Source: Gymnothorax reevesii (lineage: Eukaryota; Chordata; Actinopteri; Anguilliformes; Muraenidae). Taken from it: DNA of 64,000 nt. The DNA is taken from the NCBI GenBank assembly GCA_029721435.1, contig CM056580.1:77215367-77279366 (forward strand), written 5' to 3'. A program made the translations under genes and the position numbers. Below, piece after piece: positions 1-12,447 of the stretch (position 1 is the first letter of the stretch; each line of letters starts with the position of its first letter). The notes below the pieces were generated by a model. That model saw only the letters and a program-made list of their open reading frames with translations. It did not search any database and had not been told where the DNA came from.

Positions 1-282
1 TGAGTGAAGGCAAGAGGCGGAGACTAGAACAGGGCGAATGCTGAGAGATCGTAAGTCAATTAGTAGAGTGCAGCTATACAATCCCAAGGGCTCGTTAGAA
101 AGTTAGTATTATATGCAATGTTAGTTAAGGTTAGTAACTTTATCAAGAACAACAAACTGTTAGTATTGGTTAGTAATCTAGAAAAAGCAAGATGAAGGAA
201 GTAAACAAGATTGGAAGGAATGTTTGAAATCCCAGAAACCATTAAATCACCCAAAAGTGTGGCACGCAATACTGGGGCTGTG
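1..282 (-). repeat. Truncated fragment of LTR-A (long LTR family), reverse orientation
   Basis: Reverse complement of this stretch matches the first third of the two long LTRs at 26428-28076 and 30265-31987: shared landmarks include the GGATTGTATAGCTGCACT block, ATTGACTAAT, and CTCTCAGCA followed by GTTCTAG. The fragment runs off the window start and breaks off near 240-282, where similarity to LTR-A fades into unrelated bases. It carries no gene; the short open frame on the minus strand is fortuitous. High confidence that it is homologous to LTR-A; the exact right boundary is uncertain because the palindrome (138-452) was built from it. Confidence 0.75.
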
Positions 283-452
283 AGCAATCACATGACACGA
301 GACATGTAACAGCCCCAGTATTGCGTGCCACACTTTTGGGTGATTTAATGGTTTCTGGGATTTCAAACATTCCTTCCAATCTTGTTTACTTCCTACATCT
401 TGCTTTTTCTAGATTACTAACCAATACTAACAGTTTGTTGTTCTTGATAAAG
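138..452. repeat. Near-perfect 144-bp inverted repeat (palindrome, 27-bp spacer)
   Basis: Arms 138-281 and 309-452 are reverse complements over 144 nt with a single mismatch by eye (TTCATC versus TACATC context near 399). The spacer is 282-308. Both arms are made mostly of LTR-A sequence. As a result the same peptide frame appears once on each strand, which is a by-product and not two genes. The near identity suggests a recent inverted duplication, or gene conversion between arms. Confidence 0.9.
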
Positions 453-639
453 CTGATGTTTTTATTCTTGGAAAAAGACCAAGTGCTTTGTAGTCCACTG
501 AAACAAACAACGTTCAAATGTATCATTAAAAGTCTTCATTTTCTACCAGCATCAGAAGGTACAAGGATGCAGTGTAATACAGGTTTTCAAAGAAAATCTG
601 TGTCAAGCTTGGTGTTTCCTATATCTATTAATATTTAAA

Positions 640-2129
640 TTGAATTCCGAACATAATGTGTAATTTTTATGGTTTTGTTGTCTATGTAGCTCACTAGCAA
701 AGTGCCACCCTCAAAATTGTTAGCATGCATGTGCAACCTTGTTAAAATCATTGTGTAGTTCTATTAGCTTGCTATGAAATTAAACAATTGGGGGGCTTCT
801 CACTTCCAAAAATCAAATGTGTTATTTCTACAAGAATTAATAAGGTACTGTGAGATTTTCATTAGCTTTAACTTTACCTCTGCTATTTGATCTGATCTAC
901 AAGTCTTATGACTACAATACATCATGGGCAAGCTTAAAGGGGATGAGACTCAAAAGTTTGCATGGGAAAATACTTTTCAATTACAGTACATTTAAATTGT
1001 TTGTCGCAAATGTTCACATTTGACATCAGCAACTCCCATTAGGCAGCTGTTAGCACAGAAAGACACCGGGGAATTTTAGGGTGTCAGTCATAAGAACAAA
1101 AATCAGATGGAGAAGTAAACCTTGGTTCTGGGGGAAAAGAGCAGCTGTCCACTCTGAAATTGGTCAACAGTAATGCACTGTTGAACTCTTTCAGGCCATT
1201 ATACCACACAGGCTAAATGCCATATTAAACACAAGTTCCAAATGCTTTGTATTCATCTGCATATTTCTGAAATTTGACTAAAGTAAACAATGAGATGGAA
1301 CTACAGACATGCAGCGACTCAGTTTTCAGATGTCATATTCAGATTGTGGCCACAAATGTGAACATCTAAACTCAGCAATAGTTCACTAATGCTTGAGGAG
1401 ATTTGGATTCAGACACGCATCATTTCACTTGGCTTAGTTCAGCCGAATATTAAAAGCTTGGCAAGGATTTCTGCACAGAAAAAAAGTTTCTCATTTACTG
1501 TGCATATCATTAATGCCAACAACTGCAACTTTTGAAAAACAAATATTTTTTGTCAATTCTCTGTTGTTTTCTACTCTACTTTTGGAGACAGCAAAAAAAA
1601 AAACACAAACATTTTTTGTTCAAAAAATATATCTTTATCAAAATTGCCATTTCTACGAAATCACTGCTGAGCAGAATAATGGTACTTTGTTCTTCCAGAC
1701 CAGTCATATATAGGGTTAGGAATCATTTGTCAGCACTTTTCAAGAATCAGGAAGAAGGATTCTACTTTGTCATTGCATTTCATTTAATTTCATATCCAGT
1801 CCCATGGATTGTACATAAACGAGCCAAAACATTAAAAACACTCACAGATGAATCAAAAAACCTTGATTATCTTGTAACATTGGCGCATGTCAAGGTTACC
1901 AGAAAGAGCAGATATGGGAAGCAAACAGTCAGTTCTTGTAACCAACGTGGGACGTGAGTGACTAACAAGGGCCAAATTGTTATGGCCAGACAAATGGATC
2001 AAAGCGTTTTCAAAGCGACAAGGTTTCTAGGATTAATACTAATAATAATAATGATAATACATTTTATTTGTAAACACACTTTACATCAAATAAATGATCT
2101 TAAAGTGCTACAGTGTAGAAACAAACAGC
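640..2129. other. Intergenic DNA, no gene recognised
   Basis: AT-rich sequence with several short open frames (for example 1532-1957, 141 codons) of low-complexity composition and no recognisable domain. Nothing here supports a gene. It contains ordinary A-runs only. Confidence 0.6.
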
Positions 2130-3005
2130 AAACATCAAATGCATATTTAAATGATGATTTCATTCACAGAAGGAAAAAAGCTATCCAGCCCTACCTAGCC
2201 CCTTTTGAGAAAGTAATTGCCCCAGAAGTCACTCAATTTACCAATTAAGCAAATTTCATGGGTAATTAGGTATAATTTCATTAGATATACCCAGGTATGA
2301 TTACTGTCAGCCTTGATGAAAACAAAACTTAATACAACCTGGCTGACAATGCAAAATCAGAAAAAAGCAGCAAATGATTCTGCAATCACAATAAATTCAA
2401 GAACAGATGAGAAACTAAACCATTCACATCTTTCATTTTGGAGGGTGTTACAAAGCCATTTCTAAGGCTCAGGTATTCTAACAAACCACAATGAGAGCCA
2501 TTATCTAATGGTGAAAACGTGGAACAGCGGTGAACCTTTGCAGGAGGGGTCGGCCCACCAAAATTCCTCTGACAGTACACTGACAACTCATCGAGGAGGT
2601 CACAAAAGAACTCAGACAATTATCTTAAGAACTGGAGGCCTCATTTGTCTTACTGAAGGTTAGTGTTCATAATTCCACGATTAAAAATAGACGGGGGCAA
2701 AAATGGCATCCAGGGGAGAACTGAGGCGAAAGCTACTGCTGACCAAAAGCAACACAAAGACTTGTTCCACATTTGCCAAAAAACATTTTGATGATCTTTT
2801 AGACCTTCAGGATGATATTCTGTGGACTGATGACTCAAAAGTGGAATCTTTGGGTACTGTCACATTTGGCGTAAAGCAAGTGCAGCATTACACCATAAAA
2901 ACTTCATACCAGGAGCCAAACATGATGGTGGTAGTGTAATGGCCTGGGGCTGCTTAGCAGCCACCAGACCTGAGAGACGTGTCGTAATTGATGGAAACAT
3001 ATATA
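2130..3005 (+). pseudogene. Decayed Tc1-like transposon, 5' part only (transposase remnant)
   Basis: The start resembles the inner part of the inverted terminal repeat of the better preserved copy at 6538-8117: both have AAATGATGATTTCATT followed by GCTATCCA and CCTACCTAGCCC. From about 2390 the plus strand reads as a broken transposase DNA-binding region. The clearest coding stretch is 2703-2939, which includes a WTDDSK motif (the position of the first catalytic Asp, normally WTDETK) followed by a PNMMVVV-stop-WPG stretch (normally a GG-x-VMVWG motif). The 3' half, with the second Asp and the NPIE motif, and the right terminal repeat are absent. Multiple stops and indels show it is dead. Family assignment is firm; boundaries are within tens of bases. 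Confidence 0.8.
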
Positions 3006-3009
3006 TAAC

Positions 3010-5127
3010 AGTTAAGGAAAAATATGAGAAATCAAGAACGAGGCAAATGTTTCTTCGAGGCACCCTATTTAATCCTGAATCAACATAGCAGACGTGAATC
3101 TGTTTGGCAAACCTCCCAATTAATCTCAATTTAGTGTACTAGTGTACTCTGCCTTAATGCAGTATCAATAAACCCTACTATTGGGTTGTACTCTGCCTTC
3201 ACATTTGCTTCCTGGTCTGCATCATAACATTTTTCCATGCAATAAAAATTAAACTGAGAGGCCTTTAGTTTCCTAGTTCAATTCAGTCCCCTTCTATATG
3301 TATTGGTATTATATTGCCTCATTTCTGTAAGCCCCCCACTAACCCAATATTAGAATTTAATTGTGTAGGGTGAAGGTGTCTGCGTGTGTATCCTCCTGCT
3401 GCTACTGGGAAGAAGATCTTATTATTGAAGTTAATTAAAACCACCTATGACCCAGTATGACATATTTGACTCGGTTTTAATAATTAACAATTCAAGAAAT
3501 CAAATTTGAATAGATATAAATCTCTTCAGAGTGTAGACTTGATTGCTATTGGAATCCTGTACTTTTGTAACTACTCTCAGAACATTTTATATTACTATCT
3601 CCACTACGGTCAAAATGTACACGTCAGCCGGTGATTCAGAGGTTGCATAGGATGCCACTTCTTATCATAATAATGACTCAGAGACCCAAACGGGCCAACA
3701 GTGGCGATGCCTGTTCCCATCATGGAAAACCAAGTGAGGAGACTGATTTAGTGACAAAGGTCCCCGGGTGCAATTACCCGTGATATTGTTAACATAGTGT
3801 AGGACAATTTTCAGAGAGACTACACAGATCATGTTTTAACCATTTATTTTCCAGTTAGTAGGTCACGTATGGCGAATTAGAATCAAAATTAATTATAAGT
3901 AAAATGCTTCAAATGTTTTTTTTTTTTAAATAAAATAAGTAAATATGACATCAGTCAAATTCATTCATTCCTGGCAACAAGCAAAGCTACAGATGACGGG
4001 TCATGTGATAGTCTAGCTGCAAAACTTGACATGGGCTTTTCTTTCCTTGCTTGAAGTACATACATTTGGTCCTCAAAACTAAGAGCCATACATGAGCAAT
4101 GTAGGATTTCCAGCCACAGTTCTTGGGCCCACTGGTAGATAGTGTTGGTTCATGTGTCGGGGCTGGTGGCTTCAAGGATTCTGACCAGTGCCACTAATCT
4201 TGCAATCAAATAAAGGCAGCAGAGGAGTTAGAAGTCAAAATATGTGTGATAACCAAAGAGATAAAACATTCAGAAAACACTAAAATCCATGGTAAAGTCC
4301 CCACATTCCCTAAAATAACCTATGTTACTTCGATGGAAATGTTGTATTGTAATTTATAATAAATACTGTATATTTTCAATTCTGTTCAATATAATGTGAA
4401 AAAGATTAACAATTTTGTTTGCATGAGTGTATTTCTTACTTGGACTAAATGATACTTTTAGAATTAAACTCGTGGGAGTAGTGAAACCCTCAATAGACAC
4501 TATTAATTTGACAAAAAGAGTAATGCACCTTGTGACAGAAAATAATCACAAACTTTCCTTTTAAAATGCAAAAGCCCTGCAACTAAATACATTTATTAGA
4601 TAGTGGCTCTCTTGTGTTTTGTCAGTATACATCCAAAACAGGAGTAGAGATAACAGATTTAGTACAGAAGGTGCCTACTTTCTACTGGCATGTCATTTCA
4701 CAATTTTTACAGGAAAAAATGTCTGAATGCTGATTTCAAATTCATGCAATTTATAAACGGGTTGACTTAGGGCTTTTGAAATATTGTTATTTAGTTAACT
4801 TTAAAGAGAAAGAATGAAGGTAACAACTGAATTGCCAATTTTTAATTCAACACAATATAGCTTATTTTATATTCTCAATGGGATATAATTTCTCAGTTGC
4901 ACACTCATAGCCACAATGGAGTAAGGGAAGCTTCCTGACGGAACCTCTAGTTGGAGCATCTGTAATATGCTCTTGGTCTGGCTTTGAGAATCTTGCTTTT
5001 CCTTGCTGTGGCAGCCTATTGGAACAGGTATGCTGTACCATTGGCATTTCTCTCTCTCTTTTTTTTTTTGTTTAACTATGTATTATCAATACAGACTCAT
5101 TTCTTTACTCCTGTGTTATTGGTAACA
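3010..5127. other. Intergenic DNA, no gene recognised
   Basis: AT-rich, no open frame longer than about 90 codons and none with a recognisable domain. It holds a T/A homopolymer pair near 3918-3930 and nothing else that I can name. Confidence 0.55.
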
Positions 5128-5696
5128 CAGTGGCAGCGCCAGAACTGGAAACTGGGGGGGGGGGTCACAGAACATCCTTTTATAACAACAATTAGTCCTG
5201 GCTAGTTCTCAATCATTTTCCTTTATTCTCACGTTTTTCAGTTAAAGTAATAATCCATTGGCTATTGAAGACACAGCTTCTCGCCCCATGCAATCTAACA
5301 GTGACAAAATAATGGGCTAAATTCAGTACAGAAAAATAATTATAAGTAGGCCCATGTTTTATGCAAGATAAACTGCTCTGGAACTTCTGCGCTACCTTTT
5401 TGGCGCATCAAGCAATCTTGAACTTCATGATCATTTCAATTATTAAAATGAAATAAAAGACCATTAGAAACCCCTTCATGCAATTTTGAACAATACTGAT
5501 TGGAATGCACCTAGGTGTGTCTCCAAATGAATGATGATCATCTTACATTAACAGGGAGAGCTAGCAATGCCTGATAGTGTAGTGTTTTTGGAGTGAATGT
5601 ATTGATAATATAGAAAATGATTTCAAACAACTCTGGACTAATAATTGTTTTAAAGATAGGTTTCCCCCCCCATTTCCAGTTCTGGTGCCGCCACTT
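5128..5696. mobile_element. hAT-type MITE with about 32-bp terminal inverted repeats
   Basis: Left end CAGTGGCAGCGCCAGAACTGG (5128 onward) and right end CCAGTTCTGGTGCCGCCACT (ending 5696) are imperfect reverse complements, and each is followed inward by a G-run or C-run. CAGTGGCGGC-type ends are common to fish hAT elements. The interior (about 500 bp) has no coding potential. I could not see a clean 8-bp target duplication, so the outer boundaries may be off by a few bases. Confidence 0.6.
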
Positions 5697-6537
5697 CTCA
5701 TGTCTCTGAATGTAAAGCTGTAATCAATACATGAAACTGGGATTAACGCTATAAATATGTATGCTGTCCCTGCAACTGTGACACGGAAAAAATACGGATT
5801 GCACCAAAAAGGATTAGGAAACATTAAATGTACGTCTACGCAAAAACAGCCTGACATTCCAGTCACATGCTACTGTGGGCAGTAGGCCAAATCTTGTCGG
5901 TCAGGCAGTATATTTTCTATTTAAAATTAAAGGTACATTTTTTCAAATACAATTTGAATGAGCAGGCTGTCTGAAAATGAATGAAGACCATTTTCAATTT
6001 TCCGCTTCCCCTAACCCACCAGAAGGGCATGCTTACCTGTGGCGGACCAGGCCGACACAGCTTTCTGACTGCAGATCCATGACTAGATTCGGAGCTTCTT
6101 TGAATTGTCTTGGGCATATTACTATGCTGACTGTTGAAATGGCCCCTATGAATATTAACTTTGGTATCCCATGGTTTTTATGTGTAGTAACCAAGGTTTT
6201 ACGAATGTACTTTATGGAAACTCTTATCACTCTATGTATTGTTTATATTTTTTCTTCGACTGGATGATTGGAGTAATTTAAATGGCTTATCTAATTAATT
6301 AAGAAGGCATAAGGAGGGTGAAAAGCACTGTTTATATTCACTTTTGCAATATCAGTCCACATTAGGGATGTGTTAATTGCCTTAGTTTATTTTATCTGCA
6401 CAAGCATATCCAGTTAAAGAAATATGGATGGAATTGGAGAGGTAAAGAAAATATATATTCAAAGACAGCCCTACAATCTAATCCATGTTCCAACAGACAT
6501 GGTGACAGCTGAAGAAAATCGATCATGAACAATCATA
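5697..6537. other. Intergenic DNA, no gene recognised
   Basis: Unremarkable AT-rich sequence between a MITE and a Tc1 copy. The overlapping short open frames on both strands at 5917-6267 show no domain. Confidence 0.5.
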
Positions 6538-8117
6538 CACTGATGTGAAAAAGTATTTGCCCCCTTCCTGATTTCCTATTTCTCTGCATATTTGTGACAC
6601 TTAAATGTTTCAGATCATCAAACTAATTTTAATTTTAGACAAAGATAACCCGAGTTAATACAAAATGCAGTTTTTTAAATGATGATTTCATTTATTGAGG
6701 GGAAAAAGCTATCCAAACCTACCTAGCCCTATGTGAAAAATTAATTGCTCTTAAACCTAAAAACTGGATATGCCATCCTCAGCGACAACAACTGCAATCA
6801 AGCATTTGCGATAACTGGCAATGAGTTTTCACATCGCTGTGGAGAAATTTTGGCCCACTCTTCTTTGCAAAATTGTTTAAATTCAGCCCCATTGGAGGGT
6901 TTTTCAGCATGAACGTCCTGTTTTAGGTCATGCCACAGCATTTCAATCGGATTTAAGTCCCGACTTTCACTAGGCCACTCCAAAACCTTAATTTTGTTTT
7001 TTTTAAGCCATTCAGAGGTGGACCCACTGGTGTGTTTCAGATCATTGTCCTGCTGCATAACCCAAGTGCACTTCAGCTTGAAGGAATGAACTGATGGTTG
7101 GACATTCTCCTTCAGGATTTTCTGGTGGAGAGCAGATTTCATGGTTCCACCAATTACGGCAAGTTGTCCAGGTCCTGAAGCCACAAAGCAGCCCCAGACC
7201 ATCACACTACCACCATCATGTTCTTTTTATGAAGTACTGTGTAAGTTTTACGCCAGATGTAACGGGACACAGACCTTCTAAAAATTTCAACTTTTGTCTC
7301 ATCAGGCCACAGAGGACTTTTCCCAAAAGTCTTGGGGATCATAAAGATTTTTTTTGGCAAATGTTTGACGAGCCTTTGTGTTCTTTTTGGTCAGCAGTGG
7401 CTTTTGCCTTGTAACTCTCCAATGGATGCCATTTTTGCCCATTCTCTTTCATAAACACTGACTTTAACTGAGGCAAGTGAAGCCTGCAGTTCTTTAGATG
7501 TTGTTTTGGGTTCTTTTGTGACCTCCTGGATGAGTTGTAAGTTACTCTTGGAGTAATTTTGGTAGGCCAGCCACTCCAGGGGAGTTTCACCACTGTTCCA
7601 AGGTTTCTCCATTTGTGAATAATGGCTCTCATCGTGGTTCGCTGGAGTCCCAAAGCCTTAGAGATGGCTTTGAAACCCTTTCCAGATTGATAGATGCCAA
7701 TGACTTTGTTTCTCATCTGTTCTTGAATTTCTTAAGATGGCGGCATGCTGTATTGCTTTTTGAGACCTTTTAACCTACTTGGCTTCTATTCTATATAAGG
7801 GATTTCTTGATTCAACAGGTCTGGCAGTAATCAGGCCTTGGTGTGGCTAGTGAAAATGAACTCAAAAACTGTGTTAATCACGTAAATTCAAGATTTAACA
7901 AGGGTGGGGCAACTACTTTTACACATAAGGCCAGGTAGGTTTGGATATATTTTTTTCTGTTAATAAATGAAATCATCATTGAAACTGAACTGCATTTTGT
8001 GTTTACTTGGGTCATCTTTGTCGAATATTAAAATTTGTTTGATGTTCTGAAACATTTCAGTGTGACAAATATACAAAAAGAAATCAGGAAGGGGGCACAT
8101 ACCTTTTCACAGCACTA
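6538..8117 (-). mobile_element. Tc1/mariner element, nearly full length, inactive
   Basis: Left end CACTGATGTGAAAAAGTATT and right end CTTTTCACAGCACTA are the two ends of the well-known fish family whose repeat begins CAGTGCTGTGAAAAAGTATT. The inverted repeats continue for about 80 bp (GATTTC near the left end, GAAATCAGGAAGGGGG at 8080-8096). TA dinucleotides flank both ends (6536-6537 and 8118-8119), as expected for Tc1 insertion. At about 1.58 kb it has the normal size. The transposase lies on the minus strand and is broken into at least two frames. Confidence 0.9.
6798..7716 (-). pseudogene. Tc1 transposase, frame-broken
   Basis: A cut-and-paste DDE transposase. The N-terminal piece (7339-7716) starts MRNKVIGIYQSGKGFKAISK, the paired-type helix-turn-helix that binds the terminal repeats. 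It loses frame before the first catalytic Asp, which can be read on the minus strand around 7290-7300. The C-terminal piece (6798-7205) begins MMVWGCF, holds QQDNDLKHTS (second catalytic Asp), and ends with RDLNPIEMLW (catalytic Glu) and the usual WxxI-helix. A normal protein is about 340 residues and is read in one frame, so this copy needs frame repair to function. High confidence in identity. Confidence 0.9.
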
Positions 8118-8480
8118 TATATACCGAGTGCTCTCTCTTGTTTTGTGGATGTAACAAGCAGGCCAGTAAAAAGGACTTATCATGATTGGTCAGAGGTCAT
8201 CGCTTTTTCTGTGGGACCAGCTAGTACCTGTGATGGATGTTTGTTACGGTGTGTGACTCGCTCGTTGTCTTTGTGATACAATCTGTCGTTGTTTTGCCCC
8301 CGCCGGCAGAAGGCAAGAAGCCGGCAGGCACTGGGACCATGTACCCAAAACCAGAAGAAGGGACCCACACGCACAGGCTGAATAAAAATATAAAAAAAAC
8401 TTTACTTTTAAACATAAAAGCAAAACAGGAGAAAAGCAGCGGCAAAAACTTCCACAGGGCTCAGGACACAGAATGCAGCT

Positions 8481-8511
8481 GCACTGCACTGCCAGTTTGG
8501 CAGTGCAGTGC
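8481..8511. repeat. Perfect 14-bp hairpin, 3-nt loop
   Basis: Arms GCACTGCACTGCCA (8481-8494) and TGGCAGTGCAGTGC (8498-8511) are exact reverse complements around a GTT loop. It lies 14 bp before a second, longer hairpin. Confidence 0.9.
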
Positions 8512-8525
8512 TTAAATACTCTACA

Positions 8526-8579
8526 CTGCACCTCCACCTCAACGAGCAACAGGTGTGACTCGTTGAGGTGGAGGTGCAG
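8526..8579. repeat. Perfect 21-bp hairpin, 12-nt loop
   Basis: Arms 8526-8546 and 8559-8579 are exact 21-nt reverse complements (left arm begins CTGCACCTCCACCTC). The loop is 8547-8558. The adjacency to the 14-bp hairpin points to a foldback unit instead of chance. Confidence 0.9.
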
Positions 8580-9242
8580 GCAGCAGAAGGTAGGAGGGAC
8601 TGTAGGGCAAAACCATCATACAATCTTAATTGAAAGTCCTCAGCTGTCCTTAATATTTCCCGGGGTACGTTTCCCAAAAACTTATTGACTTTACATACTT
8701 CTCTCTTCATGGATCTAGATCAAAGAATGCAAGTTGCTAAAATTGATTGCATTGTTACATAGCTTTGCTAATTTTAACTTAGCGAGCCTATACAAGCAAA
8801 AATTCTTCATACAAAACAGCTCCTTTGTTATAAAAGATGATATACCACTATAAGGGGATTTATTTTCCTCCTCCTATTTTCTATAGTGCACACCTAAAGG
8901 CTTGGACTTCTTCAGTACATAAAAGTAAAATGTAAAAAATAGTTACAACCTGCCTCTTTACATCTGGCAGACAGTCCCATCTTTCTCTGAACTGAGATGT
9001 GCATCAGTCACCCTTCCCCCCACCAATGCACAGCACTGCCAGTACTCACATGCCCCAGCACCACCAGTGTGCTTTTTCTTTCTTTCTTTGTTAATTTGTT
9101 AGTTTTAAGGCAGAACATGAAGAAAGACAACGTTTCAGTCAATACTGTACGTTTCTTAAAAACATGGCAAATTATTATTATCTGCATCTTCCGAGAAAGC
9201 ATAAAACACGCTGGACTTATTTTTGTAAGCACAGTTCTATGA

Positions 9243-9455
9243 ACCCCAATTCCAATGAAGTTAGAATGTAGTGTAAAACGTGAATAAGAACAGACTGCAA
9301 TGATTTGCAAATCTCATAAACCCACATTTTATTTACAATGCCTCATAGACAACATATCTGATGTTGATAGTGAGACATTTTGTCATTTCATGAAAAATAT
9401 TAGCTCATTTTGAATTTGATAGCAGCAGCACATCTCAAGAAAGTTGGGACAGGGC
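9243..9455. repeat. Terminal-repeat fragment of a fish Tc1/mariner-like element
   Basis: Begins ACCCCAATTCCAATGAAGTT and continues with GATTTGCAAATCTC, CATTTTATTTAC and AAAGTTGGGACAGGG. This word order is characteristic of the widespread fish element whose ends read AACCCCAATTCC...AAGTTGGGACA. No matching opposite end and no transposase were found downstream, so it is a one-ended remnant. Assignment is from memory of that family. Confidence 0.55.
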
Positions 9456-11020
9456 CAAGTTTACTGTTGCATTACCCAAAAATGGGAAATAAAGCAAGGG
9501 ATGGTCATAAATTGCGGAATAAATGTGAGTAAACTGGTTTATATTATTGTTCTAGAATATAAAGGCCTGCAATTAAAAACTATTTATTTTAAGACACATC
9601 TGAGGGCTGTCCTTTCCCTTGGATAGATTTCAAAGAAAGCCAAGAGGTTCTCTGCTGAATTCATCTGGCCAGATAAATACATTGAAACATTTATCAAAGA
9701 GCTGAGCTGTCAAAGGGTACCAGTCTGAGATGTGCATAAATATGCATTCAATCGCAAACTGACAGAAAGGTGCACTTCTCCCATGCGTACTCACCTCAAA
9801 GGCATATATTCTGCTACCTTCGAGTCTAAGTGGATACAGAAATGTGAATTTGAAAAGAGGGAGAATTCTACCAGAGCAGGCATGTCAGCCATGTTTTTCA
9901 GCACTGTGAGCCTTTCTCATGGATTTAGAAATGAGGTCTTTGTAAAAAAAAAAATGACTTTGGACTGTTCCAACAAGATGGACCCAAATTAGTTGTTTTC
10001 TGAATTATGATTTGTGACTTGTATTGCCCCATAAAAACTGCAGCAATGCTACCAAACTCTAGACATAATGCTTGGATTACTAATGTGCCTGTGCAGTTGC
10101 TTGAAACTTTTTATAGCACCATTATGCATGAAACCCATGCACTAGAATTTAAATTTGGACACATGGTGAGAAATAAGGATCGGATTAATCTGCCGACTTG
10201 CCACGAACAAACCCTTAAATAAAGCTATAGGCCTATTCTATAATAGGAAGCCTGAACCTCATGTTGAATTGGTTGAAGTGTGGAGGCATCTATAATTGAC
10301 TGCATAACTGACAAAATACACATATAGCTGTATGAAGAATGCAGTTTTAGTTCACTTTCTCTTGGTATTGTAATGTGCTGTATATTGATCAGGAGACAAA
10401 TGTACAGTGGGAACATCCTGTATAGAAGCTCCAGTCAATGGAATATTCAAACAGAAACACTAAGTAAATTCATAGCCTCTGTTAAGGTCAGCTAACATTG
10501 GGCCTCATTTATCAATCAATTAGTAAAAATATGTGTAAGTTCACTCAAAATTTTTACAAACTAACAACAGCTGCCAAATTCATCAAACTTTCCAAGGCGT
10601 TTAGTCTTGATTGTATGCATTTGTTTGTCAATAAATTCCAGTCAGTCTTAAATTGAGAGCACATTCCAGCAACCTCAATTGATATAACTGCCCAACTAAG
10701 AAACACCATATAAGGGCCTGTAGAACACCCACTTAGATCATTCTCATGTGCGAACTGGCATCCAAGAGGGAGAAGGGAAAAAAAGATTTTTTTTGGGGGG
10801 GGGGGGGGGGGGGGGAGCAGTTGACGTTATAATTGGCAACGTTCAGCAATGTAAACGTGTAATTTGTAGTTGCTGAAGCTATGGGGTTTCTGCCCAACAA
10901 AAGGGAAAACTCAGGCAGGAAGTTACTTGACACAGTGCAGTGTACAGGAAAAATCAAATGCAAAAAAGTGATATCAATTTGGAAAAAAATGGACATGGAG
11001 GAAAAAAATCAAAGCTAAGG
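9456..11020. other. Intergenic DNA, no gene recognised; 21-nt G-run
   Basis: Short open frames at 9732-9992 and 10007-10222 lack domains. A run of 21 G at 10795-10815, preceded by eight T, is the only striking local feature and is a likely sequencing and replication trouble spot. Confidence 0.5.
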
Positions 11021-11023
11021 GTA

Positions 11024-11534
11024 CCTTCACACCAAGCTCGTTTTCTGAACATCCTAACCCATCAGAAAAATTTGATGAAACGGGCTGGAGGCGGGTGAAA
11101 ATCGGCAACCTCGGCCAAAAAATGCCTCGGATAAGACACTACTTCGTTCTTATACAGTTTGAGTCAAGTCCATCTCATTTTCATCCCAATCGTAGCTGGT
11201 TCATACAGCATTAAAAACGGGTGAATGTAGCCATTCATCTCGTTTAGTTCGTTCTGGATACGTTTCTTCTACAAACGAAGTACAGCAACTCTGCTCACAG
11301 TATGGCAATCTTGTTTGCAGTAAAACCTCACTCAGTCTTATTTTAGGACGGGATGACTGGGAGAAATTTTTGAACATGCTTGACTTTCTGGAGGGCCCCT
11401 CCCGTCCATGCCCGTCAATGAGGATCTAACTCAGATCATAATAAGTTTCTAAAACCTGAATTTGGTTCCCACTCAGTTTTAGCCTGTTCTGTAAAATTTT
11501 TGAGAACGTACTGAGAACTTCCTTGGTGTGAAGG
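11024..11534. mobile_element. MITE-like element with CCTTCACACCAAG inverted ends
   Basis: CCTTCACACCAAG at 11024-11036 and its exact reverse complement CTTGGTGTGAAGG at 11522-11534 bracket about 510 bp with no coding potential. The outer bases (GGGTA on the left, GGGTTT on the right) extend the symmetry weakly. Ends of the GGG-x-CCTTCACACC type occur in several DNA transposon superfamilies, so I do not name one. Confidence 0.6.
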
Positions 11535-12447
11535 GGGTTTAAGGTATTTGTGGAATGGATGAGCGTATCTGTGCCATCATTGACATGGTGGCATTAATTT
11601 CAGTGGAGGATAATGATCTACTTATCATCTCACCAACATTCGCACCTGTCCTCCTCCGACAAGCACAGCCAAAAGTTCTAAAGTAGATTAATCATATAAT
11701 TTTACCCACGTAAATATGCATATTCTATGCCAGCATTTAAACGCTTCCATTTGCTTTTTTTCTCCATAATAAATATAAGCTTACCAGCCACTCGTCAGTT
11801 GTAAGCTTGCATTCACAGCGGATTGACGCTTCAAATAGTTTTTCTCCCCAAATACTTACATGCGCATTTAACTGCATTTAAGAGACCCCATAACCTTTTA
11901 TGCTACTGTCATTTTGAATATTTTTAGGCCCCTCGTCATTGAGATGCCAAACATTAAATGAAAGAAAGAAACTGCTTCTTTATTTTCTTTGATTATTCTT
12001 ACATTTGAAAAAGCAGTGGTCTATATTTCATTTAGTTCAATGAGAACATAGAACAAGATAGAAGATGAGCTATGCTGTTGCTGTTTACGCATCCTTTACA
12101 GCTGTGCTTGTTTTCTCATGAATTTCCTTTAAACATCGGAACAAGTCTTGTCCCCAAAAACAGCTAAATCACAATTGTTATGTGTACACCTTGAAACGAT
12201 GGAAATACAAGAATATTTGTAGGTATTTTGCTTGAGAAATGAGGCCTATTCTGCACATATGCTCATAACACAGCCAGTGCAAGACCAGAAGAGTCCTAAG
12301 TTGGCCAATGTTGAAGATGAAAGCAATCAGCTCTGATAATGATACATCCTCACCGAATTGGAAAAATATTTATGTCTGCCACACTGCCCACAGGCATTCA
12401 TCCTGTATATACATTTTCTGAAGTAAATTGGGCTGTGGCAAAAGAGT
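11535..12447. other. Intergenic DNA, no gene recognised
   Basis: AT-rich, no open frame of note, no repeat that I recognise. Confidence 0.5.

Larger units (their letters stand above)
8118..9242. other. Intergenic DNA holding two strong hairpins
   Basis: No gene recognised. GC content rises around 8290-8600. AATAAAAATATAAAAAAAAC near 8381 and the two hairpins at 8481-8579 are the only structure. The region could be part of an unrecognised LTR or foldback element, but I see no matching ends. Confidence 0.45.

Noticed and set aside
60..638. Two frames on opposite strands encoding the same peptide
   Set aside because: They are mirror images produced by the 144-bp palindrome, not paralogous genes.
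1532..1957. 141-codon plus-strand frame
   Set aside because: Lys/Phe-rich composition from A/T-rich DNA, no domain and no neighbouring exon signals.
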